Shown: positions 30,304 through 41,427, numbered from the stretch's first letter. The stretch is DNA of 64,000 nt from Sinorhizobium meliloti (GCF_035610345.1 NZ_CP141212.1:3357501-3421500), one strand, 5' to 3'. Numbers and translations: made by a program. The notes: a model not told the origin generated them from the sequence alone.

Positions 30304-32181
30304 CTATCCACCCACACGTTGTGCCTGGCGATCCTGCCTTCGTAGCCAGGACAGAATGAGAGATATCGCCGCGGGCGTCACGCCATCGACTTTCATAGCC
30401 TGGGCCAGGTTCCGCGGCTTGTGTTGTGCCAACTTTTGCTTCAGCTCATTCGAAAGCCCGGGAAGCACGTCGTAATCGAAATCATCCGGTATCGTCGTAT
30501 TTTCGTCTCGCCTTACACCGGCAATGTCAGTTGCCTGGCGCTCCATGTAGACAGCATAGGCGGCATCGATCTCCAGCGCCTCGACCACCCCGGCCGGAAT
30601 GTTTTGAAGTTCGGACCATACCGGTTTCAAAGCGGCTATCGACTGATCCGGATAAGAGAGGATATCGAAAGCGGTACGACGCTGGCCGTCCTGATTGAGC
30701 TTCAGGCCGAAACGCTTGCCCTCGCTTGGCGTAACCGAAAGTGACTGCAGGAGCCTGCGTCCCGTCTCGAAGGAATGCTTCCATGCCTCGAAGCGTCGAC
30801 GGCGCGCGTCGCCGACACATCCGAGCGCTACACCCGCCGGCGTCAACCGCATATCGGCATTGTCTGCGCGCAGCGACAGCCTGTATTCCGCCCGCGAAGT
30901 AAACATGCGATAGGGTTCGCTTATGCCCCGCGAAGTCAGGTCATCAATCATCACGCCGATATAGGAGTCCGTGCGGCTGAAGACATAGGGAGCCCGTCCG
31001 CTCGCGCGAAGCGCGGCATTCAAACCGGCAACGAGCCCCTGAGCTCCGGCTTCTTCATATCCCGTCGTGCCGTTTATCTGACCCGCAAGATACAGTCCGG
31101 GCATTTTGCGCACGCCCAGGGTGAGTTCCAGCTCGCGCGGATCGACATGATCGTACTCGATCGCGTAACCCGGCTGGAGAATCTTGACCTGCTCCAGACC
31201 GGGAATCGTACGAATGAAGGCGTCCTGCACATCCTCGGGAAGGGAGGTCGAAATCCCGTTCGGATAGACGGTGTCATCGTCTAGTCCCTCCGGCTCCAGA
31301 AAGATCTGGTGTCCATCTCTCTCGCCGAAGCGGACGATCTTGTCCTCGATAGAGGGGCAGTAGCGTGGGCCAACGCCTTCGATCTGTCCCGAATACATCG
31401 CGGACTGGTGGATGTTATCGGCGATAATCTTATGCGTCGCATCCGTGGTCCGCGTCACGCCGCAATCGATCTGGCGATTGATGATCGCATCGGTCATGAA
31501 GGAGAACGGAACCGGATTTTCGTCCGGACCTTGACGCCCCACGCGGTCCCATTCGATCGTGCGTCCGTCCAGGCGCGCCGGCGTGCCGGTCTTCAATCGA
31601 CCAAGTTGCAGGCCGAAGCGCCGCAGTGTTTCAGAGAGACCCAAGGACGGTTCCTCGCCCGCGCGACCGGCCGGTATCTTGCGCTGGCCGATATGAATGA
31701 GGCCCTTTAGAAATGTGCCGGTCGTGAGGACGACGGCTGATGCACGAAAGACTCGGCCGTCCTTCATAACCGCGCCACGAACCACACCGTCTTCGGTCAA
31801 CAGGTCGAAGGCATCCCCTTCGACCACCGAGAGGTATTCGATCCCTTCGATCTCCCGCTGCATCGCCTCGCGATACAGCTTTCGATCTGCCTGGGTGCGG
31901 GGACCGCGCACTGCAGGCCCCTTACGCCGGTTGAGAAGCCGGAACTGAATACCCGCGGCATCGGCCACACGTCCCATGAGGCCGTCGAGCGCATCGATCT
32001 CCCGAACGAGGTGGCCCTTCCCCAACCCGCCGATCGCGGGGTTGCAGGACATTACTCCGATCGTATTCCTTTTATGTGTGATTAGAACTGTACGGGCGCC
32101 GAGCCGCGCGGAAGCAGAGGCAGCCTCGCAACCTGCGTGGCCTCCACCGATCACAATGACATCATAGTCCATCTCAGACAT
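30304..32181 (-). CDS. mnmG: tRNA uridine-34 carboxymethylaminomethylation enzyme MnmG
   Basis: FAD-dependent partner of MnmE that installs the cmnm5 group on wobble uridine. The FAD motif [14 protein letters not shown] (residues 8-21), the [22 protein letters not shown] segment, and the C-terminal [16 protein letters not shown] match GidA/MnmG; 625 aa is normal. Transcribed with rsmG, separated from mnmE by a gap carrying a parS palindrome. Confidence 0.97.
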   Translation of the reverse strand: MSEMDYDVIVIGGGHAGCEAASASARLGARTVLITHKRNTIGVMSCNPAIGGLGKGHLVREIDALDGLMGRVADAAGIQFRLLNRRKGPAVRGPRTQADRKLYREAMQREIEGIEYLSVVEGDAFDLLTEDGVVRGAVMKDGRVFRASAVVLTTGTFLKGLIHIGQRKIPAGRAGEEPSLGLSETLRRFGLQLGRLKTGTPARLDGRTIEWDRVGRQGPDENPVPFSFMTDAIINRQIDCGVTRTTDATHKIIADNIHQSAMYSGQIEGVGPRYCPSIEDKIVRFGERDGHQIFLEPEGLDDDTVYPNGISTSLPEDVQDAFIRTIPGLEQVKILQPGYAIEYDHVDPRELELTLGVRKMPGLYLAGQINGTTGYEEAGAQGLVAGLNAALRASGRAPYVFSRTDSYIGVMIDDLTSRGISEPYRMFTSRAEYRLSLRADNADMRLTPAGVALGCVGDARRRRFEAWKHSFETGRRLLQSLSVTPSEGKRFGLKLNQDGQRRTAFDILSYPDQSIAALKPVWSELQNIPAGVVEALEIDAAYAVYMERQATDIAGVRRDENTTIPDDFDYDVLPGLSNELKQKLAQHKPRNLAQAMKVDGVTPAAISLILSWLRRQDRQAQRVGG

Positions 32182-32243
32182 GCTCCAGCCTAGCTTGCTC
32201 AGCTTCCGCCTTGATTGTCAGTTCATGCCGTCGAGTCAAGGGC

Positions 32244-32257
32244 GTTTCACGTGAAAC
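32244..32257. promoter_or_regulatory. parS site (perfect palindrome), mnmG-mnmE gap
   Basis: GTTTCACGTGAAAC. The symmetry extends four bases further on each side (GGGC / GCCC), so bases 32240-32261 form a perfect 22-bp palindrome. This is the most symmetric site in the window. Confidence 0.85.
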
Positions 32258-32292
32258 GCCCGAGGCGACTCGCCTGCGTTGTATCCGTCGCG

Positions 32293-33612
32293 TTATTTTC
32301 CGATACAGAACTCGGAGAATATCACGTCCAAAAGGTTCTCCACATCGACCCGCCCAGTAATCTTACCCAGGGCATCTCCTGCTTGCCGAAGCTGCTCGGC
32401 ACGCAGTTCGAGTTCGGAAGAACTCAGGCTCCGCTCCAGCGCCGAACTGGCCTGTCGCAGACAGTCGACGTGGCGCTTCCGGGACGGCATCGCGAGGGCT
32501 GTCTTACCGGCCAGATCGGGGAGATGCGTCTGCAGTGCCGTCAATAAATCGGCCATGCCCTCACCGGTCCTCGTGGACAGGAAAATGTCCGCATCCGACG
32601 CAGCCCATCGTGGTGAGGGGCGGTCGACCTTGGTTGCAACCCGAATGACGGGGACCTTTTCCGGAAGAGCCTCATCAAGCCGGAATGATCCCGGTTTTTC
32701 CGATAACAGAAGGACAAGATCGGCATCGGCGATAACCTGCCGGGCTCTCCGAATACCCTCCCGCTCCACAAGCTCATCCGTTTCACGAAGTCCCGCCGTA
32801 TCGAAGAGTTTAACTGAGAATCCGGCTAACGAAAGATCTACGGACAGAACGTCGCGTGTCGTTCCTGCAACCTCCGTCACGATAGCGATGTCCCTTCGGG
32901 CCAGTGCATTCAGCAAGCTCGACTTGCCTGCGTTCGGCTCACCGGCAATGACGATCTTGAGCCCGTCCCGGATGATTTCGGCAAGGCCGGCGCGCGCGAT
33001 ATGTCCATCGATTTCCTGCCGGAGCCTGCCGATATCCTCCCAGATCGCGGCGCTGACGGAACCCGGCACATCGTCTTCATCCGCAAAGTCGAGCTCTGCC
33101 TCGATCATTGCCCGCGAATGGGTCAGCCGTCGGGCCCAGCCGGCATAGAGTGCGGATTGTCCGCCGCCGGAATGCTCTATGGCGAGACGACGCTGCATTT
33201 CCGTCTCTGCCGCAATCAGGTCGGCCAGCCCCTCCACCTCTACCAGGTCCAGTTTGCCGTTCTGAAAAGCCCGTCTTGCAAACTCTCCGGCCTCCGCATG
33301 CCGTAGCCCCTCAGTGGCGGCGAGCTCCTCGAGGATGGCGCTTACCACGGCTCGTCCGCCGTGAACCTGTAATTCGCAGCAATCTTCACCGGTGAAAGAC
33401 GCCGGCGCCGGGAAATAGAGGACCAGGCCGATGTCCAGCGTTTCACCGTTTCGAGTCCGAATCGTTCTGAGCGCCGCGATGCGTGGCGCAGGCAGGGTTC
33501 CGCAAAGTCGCACCAGCGCATCAGCGGTCGCCGGACCGCTCACACGTATAATGGCAACGCCCGCAGGCAGCGAGCCGCTCGAAAGAGCGTAGATCGTATC
33601 GGTGGATGGCAT
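32293..33612 (-). CDS. mnmE: tRNA modification GTPase MnmE
   Basis: GTPase working with MnmG. The N-terminal tetrahydrofolate-binding domain (residues 1-120) is followed by a helical part interrupted by the G domain, with [14 protein letters not shown] near residue 225, TTRD and DTAGLRE. The C-terminus ends CIGK, the conserved cysteine motif of the family. The 439-aa length fits. Probably the first gene of the leftward mnmE-mnmG-rsmG-parAB series. Confidence 0.97.
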   Translation of the reverse strand: MPSTDTIYALSSGSLPAGVAIIRVSGPATADALVRLCGTLPAPRIAALRTIRTRNGETLDIGLVLYFPAPASFTGEDCCELQVHGGRAVVSAILEELAATEGLRHAEAGEFARRAFQNGKLDLVEVEGLADLIAAETEMQRRLAIEHSGGGQSALYAGWARRLTHSRAMIEAELDFADEDDVPGSVSAAIWEDIGRLRQEIDGHIARAGLAEIIRDGLKIVIAGEPNAGKSSLLNALARRDIAIVTEVAGTTRDVLSVDLSLAGFSVKLFDTAGLRETDELVEREGIRRARQVIADADLVLLLSEKPGSFRLDEALPEKVPVIRVATKVDRPSPRWAASDADIFLSTRTGEGMADLLTALQTHLPDLAGKTALAMPSRKRHVDCLRQASSALERSLSSSELELRAEQLRQAGDALGKITGRVDVENLLDVIFSEFCIGK

Positions 33613-33812
33613 CGGCTTACCGGTTTACGCATGACGAGCAGGTTTGACGCCGGCCATACCCGCCATTTCGGCAATTTGAACATTGGGAATCGGGCAGAGC
33701 CAATCGGAAGCGCAATTGGTGCGACACTCGTCCGGCTATGGCGAAGCCGCCTTATGCACCGAGCCGCGCTCGAAATCAAGTGTCGCCCTCCTCCGGGCGC
33801 TTGTCCGCCTGC

Positions 33813-33826
33813 GTTTCACGTGAATC
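33813..33826. promoter_or_regulatory. parS-like site
   Basis: GTTTCACGTGAATC, one base from the palindrome, upstream of mnmE. Confidence 0.65.
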
Positions 33827-33900
33827 ACTCCGGTCCCGGGCTTGAGATTACGGTCGATAAGGGAGAAATGGCGGTAGGAGGTGCGGCATCTCAGATACGC

Positions 33901-33932
33901 GAGAGGCCGGCGCTGGACGGCGCCGGCCTCTC
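33901..33932 (-). terminator. hairpin downstream of rho
   Basis: A perfect 13-bp stem GAGAGGCCGGCGC / GCGCCGGCCTCTC with a 6-base loop, 24 bases beyond the rho stop. There is no T run on the minus strand, so it may stabilise the 3' end rather than terminate alone. Confidence 0.55.
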
Positions 33933-33955
33933 TGCAGAGAAAGAGAGTCTCGCTC

Positions 33956-35221
<1,266 letters not shown>

Positions 35222-35346
35222 GAAGGGTCCATGCTTGATAGGGGATTGGGAGCCGGCGCGATTTGTCAGGGAGCTGCGAGGGGGGAAGAGGCAGGCTCTA
35301 AAACTTCGTCACAGGCCACAGGAAGAAGGAGATGAGGGAAAATAGC

Positions 35347-35360
35347 GATTCACGTGAAGC
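35347..35360. promoter_or_regulatory. degenerate parS-like site
   Basis: GATTCACGTGAAGC keeps the TTCACGTGAA core but differs from the palindrome at two outer positions. It lies in the hemJ-rho gap. Confidence 0.45.
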
Positions 35361-35417
35361 GCCGCAAGGGGTCGCGGCAAATTAGCAGCAACTATTGCAG
35401 CTGCGAATCGATTGAAT

Positions 35418-35960
35418 TCAAAATGGTTTCACCACGACGAGGATGACGATGGCGATCATCAGCAGGGTTGGCGCCTCGTTCATCAGCCGCCAATAGCGCG
35501 CGTCGCGGCGATTCTCGTCCCGCTGGAAGGCTTTCACCGCGCGGCTGAAATGCACATGCACCAGCGTCAGCAGGAAAACGCAGAGAATCTTCGCATGCAG
35601 CCAGCCGCCCATAAAGCCGTAGACGCTCCAGGCGAGGTAAAGTCCGAGCACCCAAGAGATCATCATGGCCGGATTCATGATGACCTTGAGCAGTCGCTGT
35701 TCCATCATCTTGAAAGTCTCGGACTGTTCCGATCCGGGCGCTGCATCGGTGTGATAGATGAACAGACGCGGCATGTAGAGCAGCGCCGCCATCCACGAGA
35801 TCACCGCGATGATGTGGAGCGCCTTGATCCACAGATAGAGGTCGTCCGGCTGCCCGACGAAGAGGCCGATCAGCAAAGCCGCAAAGGCCGCGACCGCGAT
35901 CGCCGCACGAAGGCGCGCCCGTTTACCCGGAACGCTGTCGGTTTGGCGTTCCCCTCTCAT
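35418..35960 (-). CDS. hemJ: protoporphyrinogen IX oxidase HemJ
   Basis: A small (180 aa) membrane protein of the UPF0093/HemJ family, which oxidises protoporphyrinogen IX in heme synthesis. About four to five hydrophobic segments are seen, with the signature WIKALHIIAVISWMAALLYMPRLFIYH, including the conserved histidines. ATG 35960 is preceded by AAGGACA; the open frame starts further upstream at 36008 inside hemE. Adjacent to hemE, so two heme-pathway genes sit together. Confidence 0.9.
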   Translation of the reverse strand: MRGERQTDSVPGKRARLRAAIAVAAFAALLIGLFVGQPDDLYLWIKALHIIAVISWMAALLYMPRLFIYHTDAAPGSEQSETFKMMEQRLLKVIMNPAMMISWVLGLYLAWSVYGFMGGWLHAKILCVFLLTLVHVHFSRAVKAFQRDENRRDARYWRLMNEAPTLLMIAIVILVVVKPF

Positions 35961-35970
35961 AGCTGTCCTT

Positions 35971-37002
35971 TCATCGCGATCCTCGAACGCGGGCGACGAG
36001 TGCGGCAACGTGATCCGGATCGGCGTCCGGCGTTATGCCGTGGCCGAGATTGAAGATCAGCGGCCCCTGGCCGAGGACGTCCAGGATGCAATCGGTTCCA
36101 TGCTCCAGCGCCGCGCCACCTGCCACGACCCGTACCGGATCGAGATTGCCCTGAACGGGCCCGTCCTTCTGCAATTCGGCGGCGAAGGAGAGCGGCACCG
36201 ACCAGTCGAGGCCGATCGCATCCGCACCGGTCGCCTGCCGATAATTCTTCAGCAGAAGGCCCGCACCTTTCGCGAAAGCGATGATTTTCGCCGAGGGGCG
36301 GCGCGCGCGGACGGATGCGATCATCCGCCGGACAGGCTCGATCGCGAAACGCTGAAACTCCTCCTCGCCGAGCACACCGGCCCAGGAATCGAAGATTTGC
36401 ACCGCATCGGCGCCGGCATCGATCTGTTCTACCAGATAGTCGGCGGAAATATCGGCGAGCAGCGTCAGAAGCCGCTCGAAAGCCTTGGGATGACGGTAGG
36501 CGAAAAGACGCGCAGGCGCCTGGTCCGGCGTCCCGCGGCCGGCGATCATATAGGTCGCCACCGTCCAGGGCGCCCCGCAGAAACCGAGGAGCGTGGTGTC
36601 CGTCGGCAGTTCGCGTCTCAACCGGGCGACGGTCTCGAAAACAGGAGCCAGGTGAGCGATGACGCCATCGGGTCTCAGCCGGCCAATCCCGTCCTCGTCG
36701 ATCGGGTCCATCCGTGGCCCCTGTCCCTCTTCGAAGCGGACATTGCGCTTGAGCCCATCGGGCACCACGAGAATATCGGAGAAAAGGATCGCGCAGTCGA
36801 AGCCGTAGCGGCGGATCGGCTGTAAGGTCACTTCGACCGCGAGATCCGGCGTGTAACAGAGGTCGAGAAAGCTTCCGGCCTTCGCACGCACCGCCCTGTA
36901 TTCGGGGAGATAGCGTCCTGCCTGTCGCATCAGCCAGATGGGGGGAGGGGTGAGCGTTTTGCCGCTCAAAACCTCCAGCACTTTGCGATGCGTTCCGCTC
37001 AC
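35971..37002 (-). CDS. hemE: uroporphyrinogen decarboxylase
   Basis: Converts uroporphyrinogen III to coproporphyrinogen III. The 343-aa protein has the signature [18 protein letters not shown] (about residues 18-35), [11 protein letters not shown] and [13 protein letters not shown]. It starts with GTG at 37002 (upstream GGAAG). Its 5' side faces the presumed oriC, as in Caulobacter and Sinorhizobium, where the origin lies next to hemE. Confidence 0.96.
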   Translation of the reverse strand: MSGTHRKVLEVLSGKTLTPPPIWLMRQAGRYLPEYRAVRAKAGSFLDLCYTPDLAVEVTLQPIRRYGFDCAILFSDILVVPDGLKRNVRFEEGQGPRMDPIDEDGIGRLRPDGVIAHLAPVFETVARLRRELPTDTTLLGFCGAPWTVATYMIAGRGTPDQAPARLFAYRHPKAFERLLTLLADISADYLVEQIDAGADAVQIFDSWAGVLGEEEFQRFAIEPVRRMIASVRARRPSAKIIAFAKGAGLLLKNYRQATGADAIGLDWSVPLSFAAELQKDGPVQGNLDPVRVVAGGAALEHGTDCILDVLGQGPLIFNLGHGITPDADPDHVAALVARVRGSR

Positions 37003-37223
37003 TTGCCGCTTCCTAATCTAAAAATAAAACTGAATTTATAAGGTTTCTATTTCTTAGAGTCGGTGGGTATCAAGGATTAAAATCGATCCTCATCCTATCC
37101 AGTCCGCCTCAATCTCCGGCAAAGAGGCGGGAGGGATTCCGGCCAATTTGCGCGTTGAGCGGGGAAACCCGGGAAAACACTGCAGAGTCAGTCCTTTGCC
37201 GACGGTCGGGAGTTTGCGGTTCC

Positions 37224-37232
37224 TGTGGATGA
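37224..37232 (-). promoter_or_regulatory. DnaA-box-like sequence
   Basis: TGTGGATGA; the reverse strand reads TCATCCACA, one mismatch to TTATCCACA. It lies within the presumed oriC, next to a GANTC site. Confidence 0.55.
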
Positions 37233-37271
37233 GGAGTCGATCCGCGTGACAATTTGTCGTGGCCATGAGTC

Positions 37272-37280
37272 TTGTCCACA
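37272..37280 (+). promoter_or_regulatory. DnaA-box-like sequence
   Basis: TTGTCCACA, one mismatch to TTATCCACA, directly abutting a GAGTC methylation site (37267-37271). Confidence 0.55.
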
Positions 37281-37382
37281 TGCCTGGGCAAGAGATTTCC
37301 GGTTCGGTGTCAGATGTGAACAAGTCGCCGCTTTTCCACTTGCCTGAAGCCAGGCGCCGCCGTTAGCTGTTTTTGTCCCGCC

Positions 37383-37391
37383 TTATCAACA
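37383..37391 (+). promoter_or_regulatory. DnaA-box-like sequence
   Basis: TTATCAACA, one mismatch to TTATCCACA, 17 bases upstream of the DUF299 gene start. Confidence 0.45.
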
Positions 37392-37407
37392 GACCGCGGA
37401 GAATTGC

Positions 37408-38229
37408 GTGGAGAACCGCAAAAACTACTTCCATCTGCATCTGATCTCCGATTCGACCGGCGAAACTCTGATCGCCGCCGGTCGAGCGGCTGCTGCGCAA
37501 TTCCAGACCTCCCATGCGCTGGAGCACGTCTATCCGCTGATCCGCAACCGAAAGCAGCTGATGCAGGTCATGGACGCGGTCGACGGGGCACCGGGAATCG
37601 TCCTCTACACGATCGTCGACCGGGAACTTGCCGGCCTCATCGATCAGCGGTGCCGCGAGATCGGCGTGCCCTGCGTCTCGGTCCTCGACCCGATCATCGA
37701 ACTTTTCCAATCCTATCTCGGCTCGCCCTCGCGCCGCCGCTCCGGCGCGCAGCATGTCATGGATGCCGAATATTTCGCCCGGATCGAGGCGTTGAACTTC
37801 ACGATGGATCATGACGACGGTCAGATTCCCTCCGATTTCAACGAGGCGGATGTGGTCCTTGTGGGTGTGAGCCGGACGTCGAAAACACCGACGAGCATCT
37901 ATCTCGCCAATCGCGGTATAAAGACGGCGAACATTCCGATCGTGCCGGGCGTGTCCCTGCCCGATGCGCTCCTGAAGGCGACGAAACCGCTCATCGTCGG
38001 GCTCATCGCTTCGGCCGAGCGCCTCTCCCAGGTGCGCCAGCATCGCGTGCTCGGAACGACGCAGAACTTCCACGGGGAAGATTATACCGACCGGGCGGCG
38101 ATCGCCGAGGAGCTGAAATATGCCCGCTCGCTTTGCGCGCGCAACAACTGGCCGCTGATCGACGTGACGCGGCGCTCGATAGAGGAGACTGCCGCCGCAA
38201 TCGTTGCCCTGCGGCCGCGGCTTAGATAG
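37408..38229 (+). CDS. pyruvate, phosphate dikinase regulatory protein (DUF299)
   Basis: Bifunctional ADP-dependent kinase / Pi-dependent phosphorylase that switches pyruvate phosphate dikinase (or PEP synthetase) on and off. The 273-aa protein has the family opening [14 protein letters not shown] (residues 8-21), the P-loop GVSRTSKT (153-160) and NIPIVPG. It starts with GTG at 37408 after GGAG. First gene on the right of oriC, in a run with maf, aroE, coaE and dnaQ. Which target it controls is not shown by the sequence. Confidence 0.92.
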   Translation: MENRKNYFHLHLISDSTGETLIAAGRAAAAQFQTSHALEHVYPLIRNRKQLMQVMDAVDGAPGIVLYTIVDRELAGLIDQRCREIGVPCVSVLDPIIELFQSYLGSPSRRRSGAQHVMDAEYFARIEALNFTMDHDDGQIPSDFNEADVVLVGVSRTSKTPTSIYLANRGIKTANIPIVPGVSLPDALLKATKPLIVGLIASAERLSQVRQHRVLGTTQNFHGEDYTDRAAIAEELKYARSLCARNNWPLIDVTRRSIEETAAAIVALRPRLR

Positions 38230-38277
38230 AGCGAGCCGCAAGAACAGCTTGCAGACCGCGAACACGGAACCGGAAAA

Positions 38278-38877
38278 ATGAAATCCTTGCTCGTATTGGC
38301 CTCGGCCAGTCCTTTTCGCCGCACTCTGCTTGCCAATGCAGGATTGGCCTTCGAGGCCCGGGCCGCCGCGATCGACGAGCGTGCGCTCGAGCAGCCGCTG
38401 GAAGCGTCTGGTGCTTCGCCGGCCGATGTCGCCCTGGCGCTTGCCGAAGCCAAGGGGAAGGATGTCGCACGGTATTTTCCGAACGCCCTTGTCATCGGTT
38501 CGGATCAGACGATGTCGCTTGGAACCCGCGTCTATCACAAGCCCCGCGACATGACGGAAGCCGCCGAGCATCTCCGGTCGCTCTCGGGCAGGACGCACAG
38601 TCTCAACAGCGCGATCGTTCTCGTGCGCGACGACGAGGTCGTTTGGCGGCACGTCTCGACTGCGAAGATGACCGTGCGGCCATTGAGCGACGGCTTCATA
38701 GATCGACATCTTGCAAGGGTGGGCGAGAAGGCGCTGACAAGCGTCGGCGCCTATCAGCTCGAAGGCGAGGGCATCCAGCTCTTTGAGACCATCGAGGGCG
38801 ACTATTTCACCATACTCGGCCTGCCGATGCTGCCGCTTCTCTCCAAACTCCGCGAACTGGGTGCGATCGATGCATGA
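38278..38877 (+). CDS. maf: Maf-like nucleoside triphosphate pyrophosphatase
   Basis: House-cleaning nucleotide pyrophosphatase of the Maf/HAM1 superfamily. [14 protein letters not shown] (residues 5-18, with the SxxR arginine at 14) and VIGSDQT (Asp76) are present. The 199-aa length is normal. The stop overlaps the aroE start by 8 bases, at the point where a parS-like site also lies. Exact nucleotide preference unknown. Confidence 0.9.
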   Translation: MKSLLVLASASPFRRTLLANAGLAFEARAAAIDERALEQPLEASGASPADVALALAEAKGKDVARYFPNALVIGSDQTMSLGTRVYHKPRDMTEAAEHLRSLSGRTHSLNSAIVLVRDDEVVWRHVSTAKMTVRPLSDGFIDRHLARVGEKALTSVGAYQLEGEGIQLFETIEGDYFTILGLPMLPLLSKLRELGAIDA

Positions 38878-39730
38878 TTCACGTGAAACATTTGTTAACC
38901 ATGCCTTTGTAACCGGCTATCCGGTGAAGCATTCGCGATCGCCGCTCATTCATGGCCATTGGCTGAAGCAGTTCGGAATTCGGGGAAGCTACCGGGCCCA
39001 CGAGGTCACGCCCGAGGCCTTTCCCGATTTCATGCGGCAAATCAAGGAAGGAAGAACCGACTTCTGCGGCGGAAATGTCACGATTCCGCATAAGGAGGCC
39101 GCCTTCCGGCTGGCTGATCGGCCGGACGAGCTCAGCGCCGAACTCGGAGCGGCCAATACCCTCTGGCTCGAAAATGGAGAAATCCGCGCGACGAACACCG
39201 ACGGGCGTGGCTTCGTCGCCAATCTGGACGAGAACGCCAAAGGATGGGACCGCATCTCGGCCGCGGTGATTCTCGGTGCCGGCGGCGCCAGCCGAGCGGT
39301 GATCCAGGCGATCCGGGACCGAGGGGTCAAGACGATCCATGTGGTGAACCGCACCCCCGAGAGGGCGAGGGAACTGGCCGATCGCTTCGGCACGGCGGTG
39401 CACGCACATTCGATGGCGGCGCTTCCCGAGGTCGTTTCCGGTGCCGGCCTCTTCGTCAACACGACCTCGCTCGGCATGAACGGCGAGCCGGCGCCGGCGA
39501 TCGACTTTTCGGGCCTGGCGCCAGACGCCGTCGTCACCGACATCGTCTACGTGCCATTGAAAACGCCGCTGTTGCGGCAGGCGGAAGAGCAGGGCTTCCG
39601 CACCGTCGACGGACTTGGCATGCTTCTCCATCAGGCAGTGCCCGGATTCGAGAAATGGTTCGGTCTGAGGCCGGTCGTCGACGAAACGCTAAGACAGATC
39701 ATCATCAGCGATATGGACAGGCACGCATGA
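38870..39730 (+). CDS. aroE: shikimate 5-dehydrogenase
   Basis: NADPH-dependent reduction of 3-dehydroshikimate in aromatic amino-acid synthesis. From ATG 38870 (286 aa): [19 protein letters not shown] (14-32), [11 protein letters not shown] with catalytic Lys75, NTDGRGF with Asp111, and the nucleotide motif [11 protein letters not shown]. The codons for residues 3-7 encode a parS-like palindrome. Overlaps maf upstream and coaE downstream (ATGA), indicating coupled translation. Confidence 0.95.
   Translation: MHDSRETFVNHAFVTGYPVKHSRSPLIHGHWLKQFGIRGSYRAHEVTPEAFPDFMRQIKEGRTDFCGGNVTIPHKEAAFRLADRPDELSAELGAANTLWLENGEIRATNTDGRGFVANLDENAKGWDRISAAVILGAGGASRAVIQAIRDRGVKTIHVVNRTPERARELADRFGTAVHAHSMAALPEVVSGAGLFVNTTSLGMNGEPAPAIDFSGLAPDAVVTDIVYVPLKTPLLRQAEEQGFRTVDGLGMLLHQAVPGFEKWFGLRPVVDETLRQIIISDMDRHA
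38876..38889. promoter_or_regulatory. parS-like site at maf/aroE overlap
   Basis: GATTCACGTGAAAC, one base from the palindrome, covering the maf stop codon and the first codons of aroE, about 1.5 kb right of the presumed oriC. Confidence 0.7.
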
Positions 39731-40311
39731 TCATCGTCGGGCTTACCGGCTCCATCGGAATGGGAAAATCGACCGCTGCGGGCATGTTCCGGGAACTCGG
39801 CGTGCCGGTGAACGATGCCGACGAAGTGGTGCATATGCTCTATAGCGGCGAAGCGGTGGCTCCGGTCGAAGCGGCCTTTCCGGGCGTCGCCAAGGGCGGC
39901 GTCATCGACCGGGCCGAGCTTTCGCTTCGGCTTGTTGCGGCGCCCGAACGGCTGGCCGAGCTGGAACGGATCGTCCATCCGCTGGTGCGCGCCAAGGAGC
40001 AGGAGTTCGTTGCGCGGCACAGAGCGGACGGTGCGCCTTTCGTGCTGCTCGATATTCCGCTCCTCTTCGAGACCAAGGCAGAAGCGCGCCTCGACCGCAT
40101 CGTCGTCGTGACCTGCGATCCGGAGATGCAGAGGGAACGCGTCATGAAGCGCCCGGGAATGACCGCCGAGAAGTTTGCGATGATCCTCGAGCGGCAGGTG
40201 CCCGACAGCGAGAAGCGCGCCCGCGCCGACTATATCGTCGACACCAGCGACAGCTTCGACGTCACACGGCAGCAGATCCGTGCGATCGTCGATGATTTGC
40301 GGGCGGCTTAG
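39727..40311 (+). CDS. coaE: dephospho-CoA kinase
   Basis: Final step of coenzyme A synthesis. The P-loop [12 protein letters not shown] is at residues 5-16; DADEVVH and the lid arginines in [10 protein letters not shown] follow. 194 aa, normal length. Its ATG overlaps the aroE stop (ATGA, 39727-39730). A longer upstream frame is an aroE shadow. Confidence 0.95.
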   Translation: MIIVGLTGSIGMGKSTAAGMFRELGVPVNDADEVVHMLYSGEAVAPVEAAFPGVAKGGVIDRAELSLRLVAAPERLAELERIVHPLVRAKEQEFVARHRADGAPFVLLDIPLLFETKAEARLDRIVVVTCDPEMQRERVMKRPGMTAEKFAMILERQVPDSEKRARADYIVDTSDSFDVTRQQIRAIVDDLRAA

Positions 40312-40321
40312 CCTTCGCAAA

Positions 40322-40436
40322 CCCCCTGACCCTAGCCGTCTCCCGAATGCGGGGAGAGGGAACGAGTACGACGCTGCCGCGAGTTTCCTTCGCCCCGCTT
40401 GTGGGGAGAAGGTGGCCGGCAGGCCGGATGAGGGGC
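40322..40436. repeat. RIME-like intergenic mosaic element (copy 3)
   Basis: About 115 bp with two palindromic modules (CTCCCGAATGCGGGGAG; CGCCCCGCTTGTGGGGAGAAG) and terminal CCCTGA / ATGAGGGG, between coaE and dnaQ. It is the longest copy in the window. Confidence 0.7.
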
Positions 40437-40529
40437 GGCGATGGCCTTCAATTGCGCAGCAAATAACATTAAGAATGGAGGTCAGCTTCGGGTGATTCGT
40501 CCCGAAACATCGTCCACAGGGCCCCCCGC

Positions 40530-41258
40530 ATGCGTGAAATCATCTTCGATACGGAAACGACCGGCCTCGACAATCGCGAGGACCGGGTGATCGAGATCGG
40601 CGGAATCGAGCTCGAGAACCAGTTTCCGACGGGGCGCACGATCCATATCTATATCAATCCGGGGGAGCGCAAGGTTCATCCGGAAGCCCTGGCCGTCCAC
40701 GGCATCACCGACGAGTTTCTGAAAGACAAGCCGCCCTTTGCCGATGTCGCCCGGGAAATCGTCGATTTCTTCGGCGATGCCCGTTGGGTCGCCCACAACG
40801 CCACCTTCGATATCGGCTTCATCAATGCGGAGTTCGAGCGGCTCGGCCTGCCGCCGATCGGCAGCGACCGAGTTATCGACACTCTGGCTCTTGCCCGCCG
40901 CAAGCACCCGATGGGACCGAATTCGCTCGATGCGCTCTGCCGTCGCTACGGTATAGACAACTCCCATCGAACCAGGCACGGGGCCCTGCTCGACTCCGAA
41001 CTGCTGGCCGAGGTCTATATCGAGATGATCGGCGGGCGCCAGGCCGCGCTTGGTCTCGTGATGACGGAGACGGGTGGCCGGTCGATGGAGGCCGACGACG
41101 GACCGGTCGTCGTCATCAAAAGGGAGCGGCCTTTGCGGCCACGATTGACGGAGGCAGAAATCGCTGCCCATGCGGCGCTCGTCGCGAAGATCGGCGCGAA
41201 TGCGATCTGGGAGAAATACAGCGAAGTCGACTATGCCCTCAGATCGGAAGCGGTCTAG
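40530..41258 (+). CDS. dnaQ: DNA polymerase III epsilon subunit, proofreading exonuclease
   Basis: 3'-5' exonuclease of the DEDDh type: IIFDTETTGLD (Asp7, Glu9), HNATFDIGF, and the C-terminal HRTRHGALLDSELLAEVY with the histidine/aspartate pair. A 242-aa protein with a short C-terminal tail that should contact the polymerase subunit. Separated from coaE by a RIME-like repeat; followed by a short dispersed repeat. Another replication gene near oriC. Confidence 0.95.
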   Translation: MREIIFDTETTGLDNREDRVIEIGGIELENQFPTGRTIHIYINPGERKVHPEALAVHGITDEFLKDKPPFADVAREIVDFFGDARWVAHNATFDIGFINAEFERLGLPPIGSDRVIDTLALARRKHPMGPNSLDALCRRYGIDNSHRTRHGALLDSELLAEVYIEMIGGRQAALGLVMTETGGRSMEADDGPVVVIKRERPLRPRLTEAEIAAHAALVAKIGANAIWEKYSEVDYALRSEAV

Positions 41259-41322
41259 AGCCCTTCCAGGGCAAGTGTGCAACGGTTTTCCGTCCGCAAG
41301 TGCGTGGGGTCAAATGCTCTAG
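41255..41322 (+). repeat. short dispersed repeat (CGGTTTTCCG type)
   Basis: CTAGAGCCCTTCCAGG, then CGGTTTTCCGTCCGCAAGTGCG and a closing TGCTCTAG. It is the fullest copy of the family and overlaps the dnaQ stop codon. Confidence 0.65.
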
Positions 41323-41381
41323 GCCTGTCCGTATCGCGGCGCCCGCGGGGTTCCTCAAGCCGAATCGCGCAGGCCGGACAC

Positions 41382-41407
41382 AAAAAACCCGGCTCGGTGA
41401 GCCGGGT
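41382..41407 (-). terminator. intrinsic terminator of secB
   Basis: Stem ACCCGGCT (41387-41394) / AGCCGGGT (41400-41407), followed on the minus strand by a run of six T (41382-41387), about 20 bases beyond the secB stop. Confidence 0.88.
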
Positions 41408-41427
41408 CTTCCAGTCATTCGGACCGA

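Larger units (their letters stand above)
33613..33955. other. intergenic region mnmE-rho
   Basis: Holds a parS-like site (33813-33826), a strong hairpin near rho (33901-33932) and, presumably, the mnmE promoter. No credible reading frame. Confidence 0.6.
37003..37407. other. probable chromosomal replication origin (oriC)
   Basis: A 405-bp divergent gap between hemE and the DUF299 kinase gene. An AT-rich segment (37012-37080) adjoins hemE. DnaA-box-like 9-mers with one mismatch to TTATCCACA occur at 37224-37232 (reverse), 37272-37280 and 37383-37391, with weaker ones at 37315-37323 and 37332-37340. Five GANTC methylation sites fall at 37057, 37135, 37185, 37234 and 37267. An origin beside hemE is established for alphaproteobacteria, including Sinorhizobium; the surrounding parAB, gyrB and dnaQ genes agree. 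A 77-codon open frame inside it is not credible. Confidence 0.8.

Noticed and set aside
36990..37080. CtrA-type site (TTAA-N7-TTAA) in the origin region
   Set aside because: The AT-rich stretch contains no correctly spaced pair of TTAA half-sites.
37090..37323. 77-codon minus-strand frame inside the presumed oriC
   Set aside because: No ribosome binding site, unusual composition, and it covers DnaA-box-like and GANTC sites.
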